NCBI GenBank assembly: GCA_045612665.1
Contig: JAZKZO010000025.1
Location: 1-29,745 of the forward strand
Length of the DNA: 29,745 nucleotides
Reading direction: 5' to 3'
Origin: RGIG2000 sp045612665
GTDB taxonomy: Bacteria; Bacillota; Clostridia; Oscillospirales; CAG-272
Numbering within the stretch: position 1 is the stretch's first letter; each line of letters begins with the position of its first letter. The position numbers and the translations under genes were made by a program. Under the pieces are notes generated by a model that saw only the letters and a program-made list of their open reading frames with translations, did not search any database and had not been told where the DNA came from. This document shows positions 22,390 through 29,745 of this stretch, piece after piece.

Positions 22390-23691
22390 ATGACCTACAA
22401 CAAGAAAACTATCGAAGATGTTGAAGTTGCCGGCAAGAGAGTTCTCGTTAGATGCGATTTCAATGTACCACTTAAGGATGGCGTTATTACCTCTGACAAG
22501 AGAATCGTAGGCGCACTTCCAACAATCAAGTATCTTCTCGACAATGGCGCAAAGGTTGTGCTTTGCTCACACATGGGCAAGCCACACAGCATTTTGACTG
22601 AGGGCTTTGGCCTTACAAAGAAGGAAAAGAAGAAGGTTGAGGAGCTTCCTGAGGACCAAAGAGAGGCTGAAACAAAGAAGCTTCTTGAAAAGGCTCTCGT
22701 TGATGACAAGAAGAAGCTCACACTCGCTCCTGTTGCAGCAAGACTTAATGAGCTTCTTGGCGAAGGCACAGTTACATTCGCTGAGGACATCGTAGGCGAT
22801 GATGCAAAGGCTAAGGTTGCAGCTCTTGAGGCTGGCAAGGCTGTTCTTCTTGAGAACGTTCGTTTCGACGCAAGAGAAACAAAGAACAATCCTGAATTTG
22901 CAAAGCAGCTCTCCGAGTATGCAGACCTCTATGTAAACGATGCATTCGGTACAGCTCACCGTGCACACGCTACAACTGCTGGTGTTGCTGATTATCTCCC
23001 TGCAGTTTGCGGTTACCTCATTCAAAAGGAAATCGGCGTAATGGGTAAGGCATTGGCAGATCCTGCTCGTCCATTCGTTTCAATCCTTGGCGGTGCTAAG
23101 GTTTCCGACAAGATCGGTGTTATCAACAACCTCATCGAAAAGGTTGACACACTTATCATCGGTGGCGGTATGGCTTACACATTCTTCAAGGCTATGGGCT
23201 ACAACGTTGGTACATCTCTTTGCGAGGATGACAAGGTTGAGCTTGCTCGTGAAATGATGGCTAAGGCTGAGGCTAAGGGTGTTAAGTTCCTTCTCCCTGT
23301 TGATAACAAGCTCGGTAAGGAATATGACGAGAACACAGAATCTATGTATTGCGACTCTAACGCATTCCCAGAGGGATGGATGGGTCTTGATATCGGTCCT
23401 AAGACACAAAAGCTCTTCGCTGATGCTATCGCAGGCGCAGGCACAGTAGTATGGAACGGTCCTATGGGCGTTTCTGAGTGGAAGAACTTCGCTTCAGGTA
23501 CTGAGGCAGTAGCAGAGGCTGTTGCTAACAGCGGTGCTATCTCAATTATCGGTGGTGGCGACTCTGCAGCAGCTGTTGAAAAGCTCGGCTATGCTGATAA
23601 GATGACTCACATCTCAACCGGTGGTGGCGCATCTCTTGAATTCCTCGAGGGACTTGAGCTCCCAGGTATCGCTTGTCTTCAGGACAAATAA
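22390..23691 (+). CDS. pgk: phosphoglycerate kinase
   Basis: A 433-residue glycolytic enzyme that makes ATP and 3-phosphoglycerate from 1,3-bisphosphoglycerate. The N-terminal lobe has RVLVRCDFNVPL (17-28) with substrate-binding Arg/Asp/Asn, HMGKP (61-65) and ENVRF; the C-terminal lobe has GGAKVSDKI, VWNGPMG and the nucleotide loop GGGDSAAAVEK. It is about 35 residues longer than a usual bacterial Pgk (~395) because of a Lys/Glu-rich insertion at about 68-108, after HMGKPHS. AATAGGAG precedes ATG 22390. Codon bias is strong, as in nifJ. tpiA follows in the same unit. Confidence 0.97.
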   Translation: MTYNKKTIEDVEVAGKRVLVRCDFNVPLKDGVITSDKRIVGALPTIKYLLDNGAKVVLCSHMGKPHSILTEGFGLTKKEKKKVEELPEDQREAETKKLLEKALVDDKKKLTLAPVAARLNELLGEGTVTFAEDIVGDDAKAKVAALEAGKAVLLENVRFDARETKNNPEFAKQLSEYADLYVNDAFGTAHRAHATTAGVADYLPAVCGYLIQKEIGVMGKALADPARPFVSILGGAKVSDKIGVINNLIEKVDTLIIGGGMAYTFFKAMGYNVGTSLCEDDKVELAREMMAKAEAKGVKFLLPVDNKLGKEYDENTESMYCDSNAFPEGWMGLDIGPKTQKLFADAIAGAGTVVWNGPMGVSEWKNFASGTEAVAEAVANSGAISIIGGGDSAAAVEKLGYADKMTHISTGGGASLEFLEGLELPGIACLQDK

Positions 23692-23702
23692 TTTGAACAA
23701 TT

Positions 23703-23730
23703 AGAAAACTGACATAACAGTCAGTTTTCT
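23703..23730 (+). terminator. hairpin between pgk and tpiA (weak terminator or processing site)
   Basis: An 11-bp perfect stem AGAAAACTGAC / GTCAGTTTTCT with a 6-nt loop. It lacks a clean U tract after the stem (ATGCTTT), and no promoter for tpiA is seen behind it, so partial read-through or mRNA processing is more likely than full stop. Confidence 0.6.
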
Positions 23731-23764
23731 ATGCTTTAATAAAACATCAAAGGTGGATTTAAAA

Positions 23765-24520
23765 ATGAGAAGAAAAGTAATTGCAGGAAACTGGAAAATG
23801 AATATGACTCCTTCACAGGCTAAGGCTCTTATCGAGCAAACAAAGCCACTTGTTGAAGGTAAGGACAACTGTGATATCATCTTTTGCGTTCCTTTTGTAG
23901 ACATTTATGCAGCACAAGAGGCAGCAAAGGGCTCTAACATCAAAATCGGTGCAGAGAACGTTCACTTCGCTCCTAAGGGCGCTTACACAGGCGAAATTTC
24001 AGCTGAAATGCTCGTTGAGTGTGGCGTTGAATACGTAATCATCGGTCATAGCGAAAGAAGACAGTATTTCGGTGAGACTGACGAAACAGTTAACCTCAGA
24101 ACAAAGGCAGCTCTTGAGGCTGGTATGAAGGTTATCCTTTGCCTTGGCGAGGTTAAAGAGGAAAGAGTTAACGGAATTACAAACGAAGTAGTTGCTATGC
24201 AAACAAAGCTTGACTTGCTCGGCGTAACCGAAGAGCAGCTCGCTAACGTTATCATCGCATACGAGCCAGTTTGGGCTATCGGAACAGGCCTTACAGCAAC
24301 TCCTGAGCAGGCTGATGAAACCTGTGGAGTTATCCGTGATACAATCGCAGCTATCTACTCAAAGGAAGCAGCAGAGAAGATCGTAATCCAATACGGTGGA
24401 TCTATGAATGCAGCTAACGCAGCAGAGCTTCTTTCAAAGGAAAACGTTGACGGTGGTCTTATCGGTGGTGCTTCACTTAAGGCTAACGATTTTGCGACAA
24501 TTGTAAACGCAGCTCAGTGA
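23765..24520 (+). CDS. tpiA: triosephosphate isomerase
   Basis: A 251-residue TIM barrel of the usual length. It interconverts dihydroxyacetone phosphate and glyceraldehyde 3-phosphate. Catalytic residues are all present: Asn9 and Lys11 in GNWKMN, His95 in IIGHSERR, Glu167 in AYEPVWAIGTG, and the phosphate-binding GGSMNAANAAELL and GGLIGGASL. The ATG at 23765 is chosen over the in-frame GTG at 23753, because that GTG lies within the AAAGGTGG ribosome site. It is transcribed with pgk; gapA is not in the window. Confidence 0.97.
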   Translation: MRRKVIAGNWKMNMTPSQAKALIEQTKPLVEGKDNCDIIFCVPFVDIYAAQEAAKGSNIKIGAENVHFAPKGAYTGEISAEMLVECGVEYVIIGHSERRQYFGETDETVNLRTKAALEAGMKVILCLGEVKEERVNGITNEVVAMQTKLDLLGVTEEQLANVIIAYEPVWAIGTGLTATPEQADETCGVIRDTIAAIYSKEAAEKIVIQYGGSMNAANAAELLSKENVDGGLIGGASLKANDFATIVNAAQ

Positions 24521-24702
24521 CATTCGACTGATAAGCGGTACAATACGGCGTTGCTCCTCAACCGCGACCTTGATGTACGAAAAAGTACACCTTCGCCCGC
24601 AGTTTGCGGTGCGCCTTGTCTTGCTTGCTTCTAAGCCGAATTGGCTTTGCTTAAAAGCTGTTAAAACAAGCAAAGGCTTGCCTTGTCTTAAAATTAGAAT
24701 TA
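24521..24702. other. non-coding stretch behind tpiA with small hairpins
   Basis: No gene is seen. The stretch is richer in G+C than other spacers here and has short hairpins: TGTAC/GTACA around 24573-24588 and CCGCA/TGCGG just behind it. A - strand frame covers it, but has no ribosome site and reads into tpiA. It looks like a dispersed non-coding repeat found behind genes; copies elsewhere would have to confirm this. Confidence 0.35.
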
Positions 24703-24736
24703 AAAAAATCCACACTCAATTGAGTGTGGATTTTTT
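24703..24736. terminator. bidirectional terminator between tpiA and the lyase operon
   Basis: A 34-base perfect palindrome, AAAAAATCCACACTCAA and its complement, with A and T runs at either end. It serves tpiA (+) and the convergent heparinase-like gene (-). Confidence 0.93.
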
Positions 24737-24742
24737 GTTTAT

Positions 24743-26443
24743 TTATTTTACCTCGACTCTAAACGAGAAGCTCTCACAAGGCATACTTGCATCGATATTT
24801 ATGCAATAAACATCGCTACCTCTCTTAACATTTCCTTCGCCATCGAGCTCGAGCGCGCGCTGTTCAACTGTGTATGATGCAACGCCCTTTGTTGGGTCGA
24901 ACACGATTTTAACGCCATCGGTTTCGATAACGCCGTTTTCAATTGTAGGCTCGGTATAGGTTACAAATCTCTCGGTAAACGTGCCCTCACCCTCAATATC
25001 GAACTCATCGGTGATATCAACGCCTGTTTCATCACCCTTGAAGTGGCGGACAAGCTTTTTAAGCTCCTCTTGGCCGTAAAGCTCCTTGAAATCAATGCTT
25101 ACAACGCCGTTTTCAAAGCTTGAATAGGAGTTGGTGCCAGGAATGTTTACCTGATACTTACCGTTGATAATCGGCACATTATGGCCTCTTGACGAGGTTT
25201 CAAGATAAGTATATCTATATTCGTTTTCGAAATACTGTCTTGTATACGGACGGCCACCGATATCGACAAGCACCTGTCTATCATCCTTTGCGAATATAAA
25301 CGAGCCAACGTCGTTATGGTTGTGGCTCTCACCGTTTGAACCGCCACGGCAAGCAAAGCTATAATACGGAGTTCTCTTTACATACCAGCCTTGATTTGCC
25401 ATAAAGTATTCACAGCTTCTTGAAAGCTCAGAGTTCAAAAACGATTCATCATAGCAAATAAATGTGTCAAGGAATGAAGGGAAGTAGTGAACGTCGTAAA
25501 TCATAGTGCTCTTTGGTGGGAATTCGTAAATATCGCCAAAGATTGATTTGAACTTATAAACAAGACCTGCGTTAATGTTTATCTTACCGCCAAGACCGCA
25601 GTCGCCAAAGGTAACAACAACATTTTCATCAAGGATCATCTTTTGATAGAATGTTGCGATGCTCTTGATTTTCTCGCCTTTAAGAAGGTCGATTTCGCCA
25701 TTCGAATATGAACGGAGCATATCAGCGTAAGCAACATAGTAGCCAAAGCCGTATCCCCAATAGCCTGCGCCCTCGGTGCAAACTCCGTCATCACCGTATG
25801 CGTCAACGTAGGTTTGCATGTCGTGGTTAATTCTATCCTTTACAAGCTCGAAAACATCGGGACGGTTGAGCATAAGAGTACATCCAACAGCTCCCGCGCA
25901 AACGGTTGTCCAGTTGTTTTCTCTGAACTCCCAGTGCCATCTTTGAGCAAGGAATGGCTCAACAACACGTCTGTCGATTTCGGTGTCAATTCTCTTTATG
26001 ATAAGCGGATGAAGTCTTTCGCCAAAGAGTCTTTTGATAAGTGCAAGAGCCATACCCATAGTTGTAGCGTCAAGGTCAAGCTCCATTTGATTTATCTTGT
26101 CAAGAGGACCCATGTGTGCAGGAAGCGCCCAAGCGAACATATCGCAAATTTCAAAAATGGTGTCCTGCAAAAGCTCAAACGCCTTTTCATTTTCAGGATA
26201 GACAAGGGAATATACGGCACAGGTAAAGAGCCTGTGCTGACGGCGGAAGAAATCCTTTTGATAGATGTTTCTGTCACCTACATCCTGAAAAAGACGGAAG
26301 TGGCTGAATTTCGATGACGGAATATCGCCCACACAAAATGTTTGATAGCTTTTTTTAAGCGCCTCAAGAGCGTCCTTAAATTCGGGAATTTCTCTTGATT
26401 TTACCCATATTTCGGGATTGTAGCTTTTATCTAAAATATTCAT
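24743..26443 (-). CDS. heparinase II/III-like polysaccharide lyase
   Basis: A 566-residue protein with the two-part layout of the heparinase II/III superfamily (PL12/PL15/PL17/PL21). An N-terminal alpha-helical toroid (1-~310) holds RENNW (174-178; the Asn that neutralises the uronate) and TEGAGYWGYGFGYY (223-236; catalytic Tyr). A C-terminal beta-sandwich holds SHNHNDVGSFIF (373-384; His and metal-binding residues) and SSRGHNVPIING. Members split uronic acid-containing glycans by beta-elimination. There is no signal peptide, so it probably acts on imported oligosaccharides. It overlaps the upstream gene by 4 nt (ATGA) and ends the operon. The exact substrate is unknown. Confidence 0.85.
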   Translation of the reverse strand: MNILDKSYNPEIWVKSREIPEFKDALEALKKSYQTFCVGDIPSSKFSHFRLFQDVGDRNIYQKDFFRRQHRLFTCAVYSLVYPENEKAFELLQDTIFEICDMFAWALPAHMGPLDKINQMELDLDATTMGMALALIKRLFGERLHPLIIKRIDTEIDRRVVEPFLAQRWHWEFRENNWTTVCAGAVGCTLMLNRPDVFELVKDRINHDMQTYVDAYGDDGVCTEGAGYWGYGFGYYVAYADMLRSYSNGEIDLLKGEKIKSIATFYQKMILDENVVVTFGDCGLGGKININAGLVYKFKSIFGDIYEFPPKSTMIYDVHYFPSFLDTFICYDESFLNSELSRSCEYFMANQGWYVKRTPYYSFACRGGSNGESHNHNDVGSFIFAKDDRQVLVDIGGRPYTRQYFENEYRYTYLETSSRGHNVPIINGKYQVNIPGTNSYSSFENGVVSIDFKELYGQEELKKLVRHFKGDETGVDITDEFDIEGEGTFTERFVTYTEPTIENGVIETDGVKIVFDPTKGVASYTVEQRALELDGEGNVKRGSDVYCINIDASMPCESFSFRVEVK

Positions 26444-27219
26444 TTTTGCACCTCACTTGCAAGTAATCTAAGACATTTACATTCAGTTGGTAGCGTTGCA
26501 GGCGTACCGTCGGGCATAAACTCGAGATAATAAACACGGTCCTCGCCGTTTTCGAGCACGCTAAGGTACTTACACCATTCAAGATGAGCCTTTTCGAGCG
26601 AATCCTTGTGGAAATTGCCCTCAATAAAATGATGGTTGCATACGTGTACGTTTGTGGTCCAAGGAAGCAACGCCTTTGCCGCCTCAAGATTGTATTCCTC
26701 GCTCTTGTGAGGATTTGGCTGATAGTAAATTTTTACGTTATCACAGCCGATTTTCTTTAAAAACTCAATTGAGCGATGATATTCCTCGGTTATTGTGCCC
26801 CAATGGCATTCAAATGCGAGAGTAAGACCGTATTTTTTAGCGATAGTAGCTATCTTTTTTGTGTGGATTACTGCCTTGCGCTCGCCCTCGCAGTCAATGT
26901 CGCCACAGCCCGGCCAGCCTGCCCAAATACGAACAACGCTCGCGCCGAGTGCAACGGCCGTCTTGCAAACTGCTTTAAAGGGAACAGGTGGCTTTTCACC
27001 CTCGTTATAGGTTACACCGTAATACGTTCCGTAGGACGCGCATTTAATGCCCGATGCGTGCATAAGTCTTTTAACCTTACGCGCAAGCTTGACGTTGCCC
27101 ATAGGAACGTGAGGTCCACCACCCCATTCGATATATTTAAGATTGTTTTCCCTTGCAAGCTTGATAATTTCCTTTACGCTAAGCTCACGAAAGGATACGG
27201 AAACTAATCCTTGCTTCAT
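26440..27219 (-). CDS. sugar phosphate isomerase/epimerase-like TIM-barrel protein
   Basis: A 259-residue xylose isomerase-like barrel (AP endonuclease 2 superfamily). Strand motifs with likely metal ligands are LKYIEWGGGPHVP (about 28-40), ASVVRIWAGWPG (about 93-105), LTLAFECHWGT (about 131-141; Glu and His), VKIYYQPNPHKS and NVHVCNHHF (about 190-198; His), and YYLEFMPDG near the C-terminus (Glu). Such proteins isomerise or epimerise sugars and keto-sugars, or open sugar rings. GAGGTG precedes the ATG. It lies 14 nt after the flavoprotein gene and overlaps the lyase gene, so it belongs to the same pathway. Substrate is not evident. Confidence 0.8.
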   Translation of the reverse strand: MKQGLVSVSFRELSVKEIIKLARENNLKYIEWGGGPHVPMGNVKLARKVKRLMHASGIKCASYGTYYGVTYNEGEKPPVPFKAVCKTAVALGASVVRIWAGWPGCGDIDCEGERKAVIHTKKIATIAKKYGLTLAFECHWGTITEEYHRSIEFLKKIGCDNVKIYYQPNPHKSEEYNLEAAKALLPWTTNVHVCNHHFIEGNFHKDSLEKAHLEWCKYLSVLENGEDRVYYLEFMPDGTPATLPTECKCLRLLASEVQK

Positions 27220-27233
27220 ATAAGCACCTCAAA

Positions 27234-29186
27234 TTAGTAAATATTTTTATTTTCTCTGTATTCGCGCCAAATATTTTCAAAGAATCCGCCACCCTCAGGC
27301 AATTCTCTTACAGGGCGCGCGCCACCTTCGTAGCCATCGCCTGTATATGTGATTTCGAAAATTCTATCGTTGAGAGAGCCATCGTCAAGCTCAAAACGGA
27401 ACACGTCCTCCATCTTTTCGGGCGCAGTGCCGTTTTCAGAGGTGTAAATTGCAGAGCCACGCGACTTTCCGCCTGCTACTGTGTAGCACTTCATAGCCTC
27501 AATGTACATCCATTCAGCGAGAAGAGCATCACGCAAGCGATACGCGAGCCAAAGTCTGCTTTGAGAGTTAACCTTAACTATTTTTGTAAAGTCCTTGAAT
27601 GCACCGAAGAATTCACCGCTTGCGCTATCAAAGCTTGATGCATCACGAATAGGTCCTGCAACCTTATCCATGAGCTTTTGATACTTATCTGTAAGAGAAG
27701 CAACGTTATCCTCACTTCCAAGAATGCTTCTTGTAATGTCAAGATGCTTGCTTACGGCATCCTTGCAAAGAACATCAAAATCGCAATCAAACGCGTCGTT
27801 ATCCTGATGCTTTGAAATGTACTGTGCGCATCTTGTAGAGCCAACCTGACCTGCATTGAGCGCACTTCCACCTGGACGGTAAACACCGTGAGAGCCTGCA
27901 ACCTCTCCACAAGCAAAGAGGTGTGGAATATTTGTCTGCCACCACATATCAATATCAAGTCCACCGTTATTGTGCTGTGCACAAAGTGCGATTTCGAGCA
28001 TTTCCTTTTCAAGGTCAACGCCCTTTGAAAGATAGAGGTCGTACGCAGGCATATTCATAAATTGAAGACGTGCAAGAGGTGTGCCAAAGCATGCGTGTGC
28101 GTTTTCAAGATACTCCCTTGCCTCGTTTTCGAGCTTGTCATAGGGAAGCTCGTCAAGACCGTAAGGATTCTTTCTAAAGTCAAGATACACGCGTCTGCCC
28201 TTCATTACGTTTTCACGGAAAACGAGAAGGTCGATAATTGATGAGCCCGAAAGCACCTTCTTACAGTCGAACGGCCACTCGTAGCCCTTTTTGAATATCT
28301 TTGAAAGGCATACGCCGATATCGTCAAAATATTCGTTTAGGAATTCGTATTCGTTGCCGTTTTCGTCAACAGAAACAAATCTTGGAAGAACCTGCATATA
28401 AGTTCCCGAAACGTTCCATCTCGGAGCAGTGGATGCAAGTCCGTATTGCCATTCGGTTAGGTTTCTACCCTTAACACCTGCCTCAAAAGCAACACCCGAA
28501 GCACCGTGATGACCGATAGGATAAACGGTATTTGAGTAGATTCCCGCAGGGCCACCTGTTGCTATAACCGTATTTTTCGAATTAAAGAGAACAAAACGCT
28601 CGTCCTCGCTTTGCGCTGCCTTGTTAAGACACAAAACACCGACACAGGTGTCACCATTTTTGATAAATTCGATGATTTGAAGCTTGTCGTAAATTTTAAT
28701 TCCACGCTTTTCAACTGCGTTTTCAAGACACTCTGTCATCATTTTAGAGGTAAGAGGTCCAACGCTTGTAGCTCTTGCGCGTGGGTCGTGGTCGGTTTTA
28801 TAGCCTACGTATTCACCGTAACGGTTAACAGGGAACTCTACACCAAGCTCGCAAAGATGCAAAAATGACATAACCGAAAGCGCAGCCTCGGCATAAGCGA
28901 TATCTCCGTCAACGCATTTACCGTTAAAGAGGTCCTGTGCCATAGCCTTTGGCGAATCGGGATAATCAGCGCAAAGGTTCATTTTGTAATAAGTTTGCTT
29001 GTCAGAGCCCGTGTTACGGGAAGTGCCCATATTCACACCCTCTGTTATGATTGCGATATCGTCAACTCCGTAGTCGTTAAGGCGAAGCGCACAGTTATAG
29101 CCTGCTGCACCTGTGCCGATAATAACTGCATCAAGAGTTACCTTTTTTACAGCGATATCACTTGTTTTAATGATTGATTCCTTCAT
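27234..29186 (-). CDS. fumarate reductase-like FAD-dependent oxidoreductase
   Basis: A 650-residue flavoprotein. The N-terminal Rossmann motif IIGTGAAGYNCA (22-33) binds FAD. The C-terminal FAD half has HNNGGLDIDMWW, LFACGEVAGSHGVYRPGG and SALNAGQVG, as in fumarate reductase, succinate dehydrogenase and AprA flavoproteins. ATGGPAGIY is also in place. The usual QxHP motif of fumarate and succinate enzymes is replaced by EWQYGLAST, and there is no iron-sulfur or membrane-anchor subunit next to it and no signal peptide. It is therefore likely a soluble enzyme with a different substrate; by context this may be a sugar or sugar acid. AAGGAG precedes the ATG. A terminator-like hairpin separates it from the SDR gene upstream. 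Confidence 0.8.
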   Translation of the reverse strand: MKESIIKTSDIAVKKVTLDAVIIGTGAAGYNCALRLNDYGVDDIAIITEGVNMGTSRNTGSDKQTYYKMNLCADYPDSPKAMAQDLFNGKCVDGDIAYAEAALSVMSFLHLCELGVEFPVNRYGEYVGYKTDHDPRARATSVGPLTSKMMTECLENAVEKRGIKIYDKLQIIEFIKNGDTCVGVLCLNKAAQSEDERFVLFNSKNTVIATGGPAGIYSNTVYPIGHHGASGVAFEAGVKGRNLTEWQYGLASTAPRWNVSGTYMQVLPRFVSVDENGNEYEFLNEYFDDIGVCLSKIFKKGYEWPFDCKKVLSGSSIIDLLVFRENVMKGRRVYLDFRKNPYGLDELPYDKLENEAREYLENAHACFGTPLARLQFMNMPAYDLYLSKGVDLEKEMLEIALCAQHNNGGLDIDMWWQTNIPHLFACGEVAGSHGVYRPGGSALNAGQVGSTRCAQYISKHQDNDAFDCDFDVLCKDAVSKHLDITRSILGSEDNVASLTDKYQKLMDKVAGPIRDASSFDSASGEFFGAFKDFTKIVKVNSQSRLWLAYRLRDALLAEWMYIEAMKCYTVAGGKSRGSAIYTSENGTAPEKMEDVFRFELDDGSLNDRIFEITYTGDGYEGGARPVRELPEGGGFFENIWREYRENKNIY

Positions 29187-29198
29187 AAAATCTCCTTA

Positions 29199-29229
29199 AA
29201 AAGCGCTAGGGCATAATGCCGAAGCGCTT
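29199..29229 (-). terminator. hairpin between SDR and flavoprotein genes (attenuator or partial terminator)
   Basis: On the - strand AAGCGCT pairs with AGCGCTT (29201-29207 with 29223-29229), with an inner GGCA/TGCC stem, and is followed by a T5 tract just before the flavoprotein ribosome site. No promoter is visible behind it, so it may reduce downstream expression. Confidence 0.6.
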
Positions 29230-29235
29230 ATTCTT

Positions 29236-29745
29236 TTAAAGTCTTTGAATGTGCATACCGCCGTCAACGTCGATTGACTGACCTGTTGTGTAGCCGAGCG
29301 CACCGGAGCAAAGCACGAATATTGCGTTTGCACAGTCCTCTGGCATACCCCAACGCTTAAGTGGAACGAGTCCACCTGCGATAAGATTGTCGTACTTTTC
29401 CTTAACCTTTTCGGTCATACCTGTTTGAATGATACCGGGGCAAATTTCGTTAACGAGAATGCCTTCACTTGCAAGACGGTCGGCAAAAAGCTTCGTAATC
29501 ATAGAAGCGCCTGCCTTTGAAATGCAATACTCACCACGGCTTGTAGATGAGGTGTAAGCGGAGCAGGACGATACGTTTGCAATATAGCCCTTGATAGCCT
29601 CGTCGCTTTCCTGCTTAAGCATTTGATTTGCAACGATTTGTGTTAGGAAAAGAGTACCCTTTGTGTTGATATCCATAACAAAGTCGTAGCTTTCCTCGGT
29701 CATTTCAAGAATGTCGTTTCTTACCTTTGGAGCAACGCCTGCAAC
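29236..29745 (-). CDS. short-chain dehydrogenase/reductase (5' end outside window)
   Basis: The frame is open to the right edge; the ATG at 29703 is internal. The visible 169 residues start with VAGVAPK, the end of the family's NAG-type strand motif. The catalytic Ser lies in NVSSCSAY, and the Tyr/Lys pair in YCISKAG. Then come ICPGIIQTGMTEK (cofactor strand) and the C-terminal GYTTGQSIDVDGGMHIQ typical of 3-oxoacyl-ACP-reductase-like and sugar dehydrogenases. The cofactor-binding GxxxGxG part is outside the window. In this operon an NAD(P)-dependent sugar or sugar-acid dehydrogenase is likely. Confidence 0.88.
   Translation of the reverse strand, partial: VAGVAPKVRNDILEMTEESYDFVMDINTKGTLFLTQIVANQMLKQESDEAIKGYIANVSSCSAYTSSTSRGEYCISKAGASMITKLFADRLASEGILVNEICPGIIQTGMTEKVKEKYDNLIAGGLVPLKRWGMPEDCANAIFVLCSGALGYTTGQSIDVDGGMHIQRL

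Noticed and set aside
22395..22889. 164-codon - strand frame inside pgk
   Set aside because: Ser/Phe-rich shadow produced by the biased codon use of pgk.
24473..24715. 80-codon - strand frame behind tpiA
   Set aside because: It overlaps the tpiA 3' end and the bidirectional terminator arm, and lacks a ribosome site.
29703..29703. ATG at 29703 as the start of the SDR protein
   Set aside because: The frame continues to the window edge with family motif VAGVAPK, and the cofactor-binding part would be missing.

Overview
The window looks like the chromosome of an anaerobic, low-to-moderate GC Clostridia-type bacterium (Bacillota), probably a gut fermenter. The evidence is a one-subunit pyruvate:ferredoxin oxidoreductase, strong AGGAGG-type ribosome sites, textbook sigma-A promoters with 17-bp spacers, U32 peptidase, YifB and UppP of Firmicutes type, a CotH protein, and TGA used as a stop. 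Genus cannot be fixed by eye.

Layout. (1) 1-10043, + strand: a tight glycan-degradation operon that starts before the window. It holds a surface CotH-kinase-like protein with a Ser/Glu linker (5' cut), two six-hairpin glycosidases, a large GH106-like hydrolase, a single-pass membrane protein of unknown function with its own promoter, and a GH5-like hydrolase, ending in a clear terminator. (2) 10044-11280: no protein genes. It holds a run of five consecutive promoter-small RNA-terminator cassettes, all on the - strand, then a palindromic repeat field, then tRNA-Trp(CCA) with its own promoter and terminator. A 14-bp copy of the tRNA 3' part lies on the far side of the repeat field, like the scar of an integrated element. 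(3) 11372-14083, +: a PlsC-type acyltransferase with a C-terminal zinc ribbon, overlapping a GltS-family transporter. (4) 14087-15975: yifB (-) and a divergent small protein gene (+). (5) 16027-20113, +: pyruvate:ferredoxin oxidoreductase with a leader, then a 56-residue peptide gene of unknown function with its own strong promoter and terminator. (6) 20145-24736, +: U32 peptidase-uppP, then pgk-tpiA. (7) 24743-29745, -: a second carbohydrate operon of SDR dehydrogenase (5' cut), fumarate-reductase-like flavoprotein, sugar isomerase/epimerase-like TIM barrel and heparinase II/III-like lyase.

How it fits together. The two outer operons look like systems for cutting and oxidising or isomerising glycans. 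The central genes feed sugars through lower glycolysis (Pgk, TpiA) to acetyl-CoA and reduced ferredoxin (PFOR).

The most unusual feature is the small RNA array at 10098-10788. Four of its five promoters have a perfect TTGACA -35 box and all five have a 17-bp spacer. Each unit encodes a different short structured RNA that begins close to its predicted start site and ends in a hairpin plus U-tract. I do not recognise any of the RNAs as a known family.
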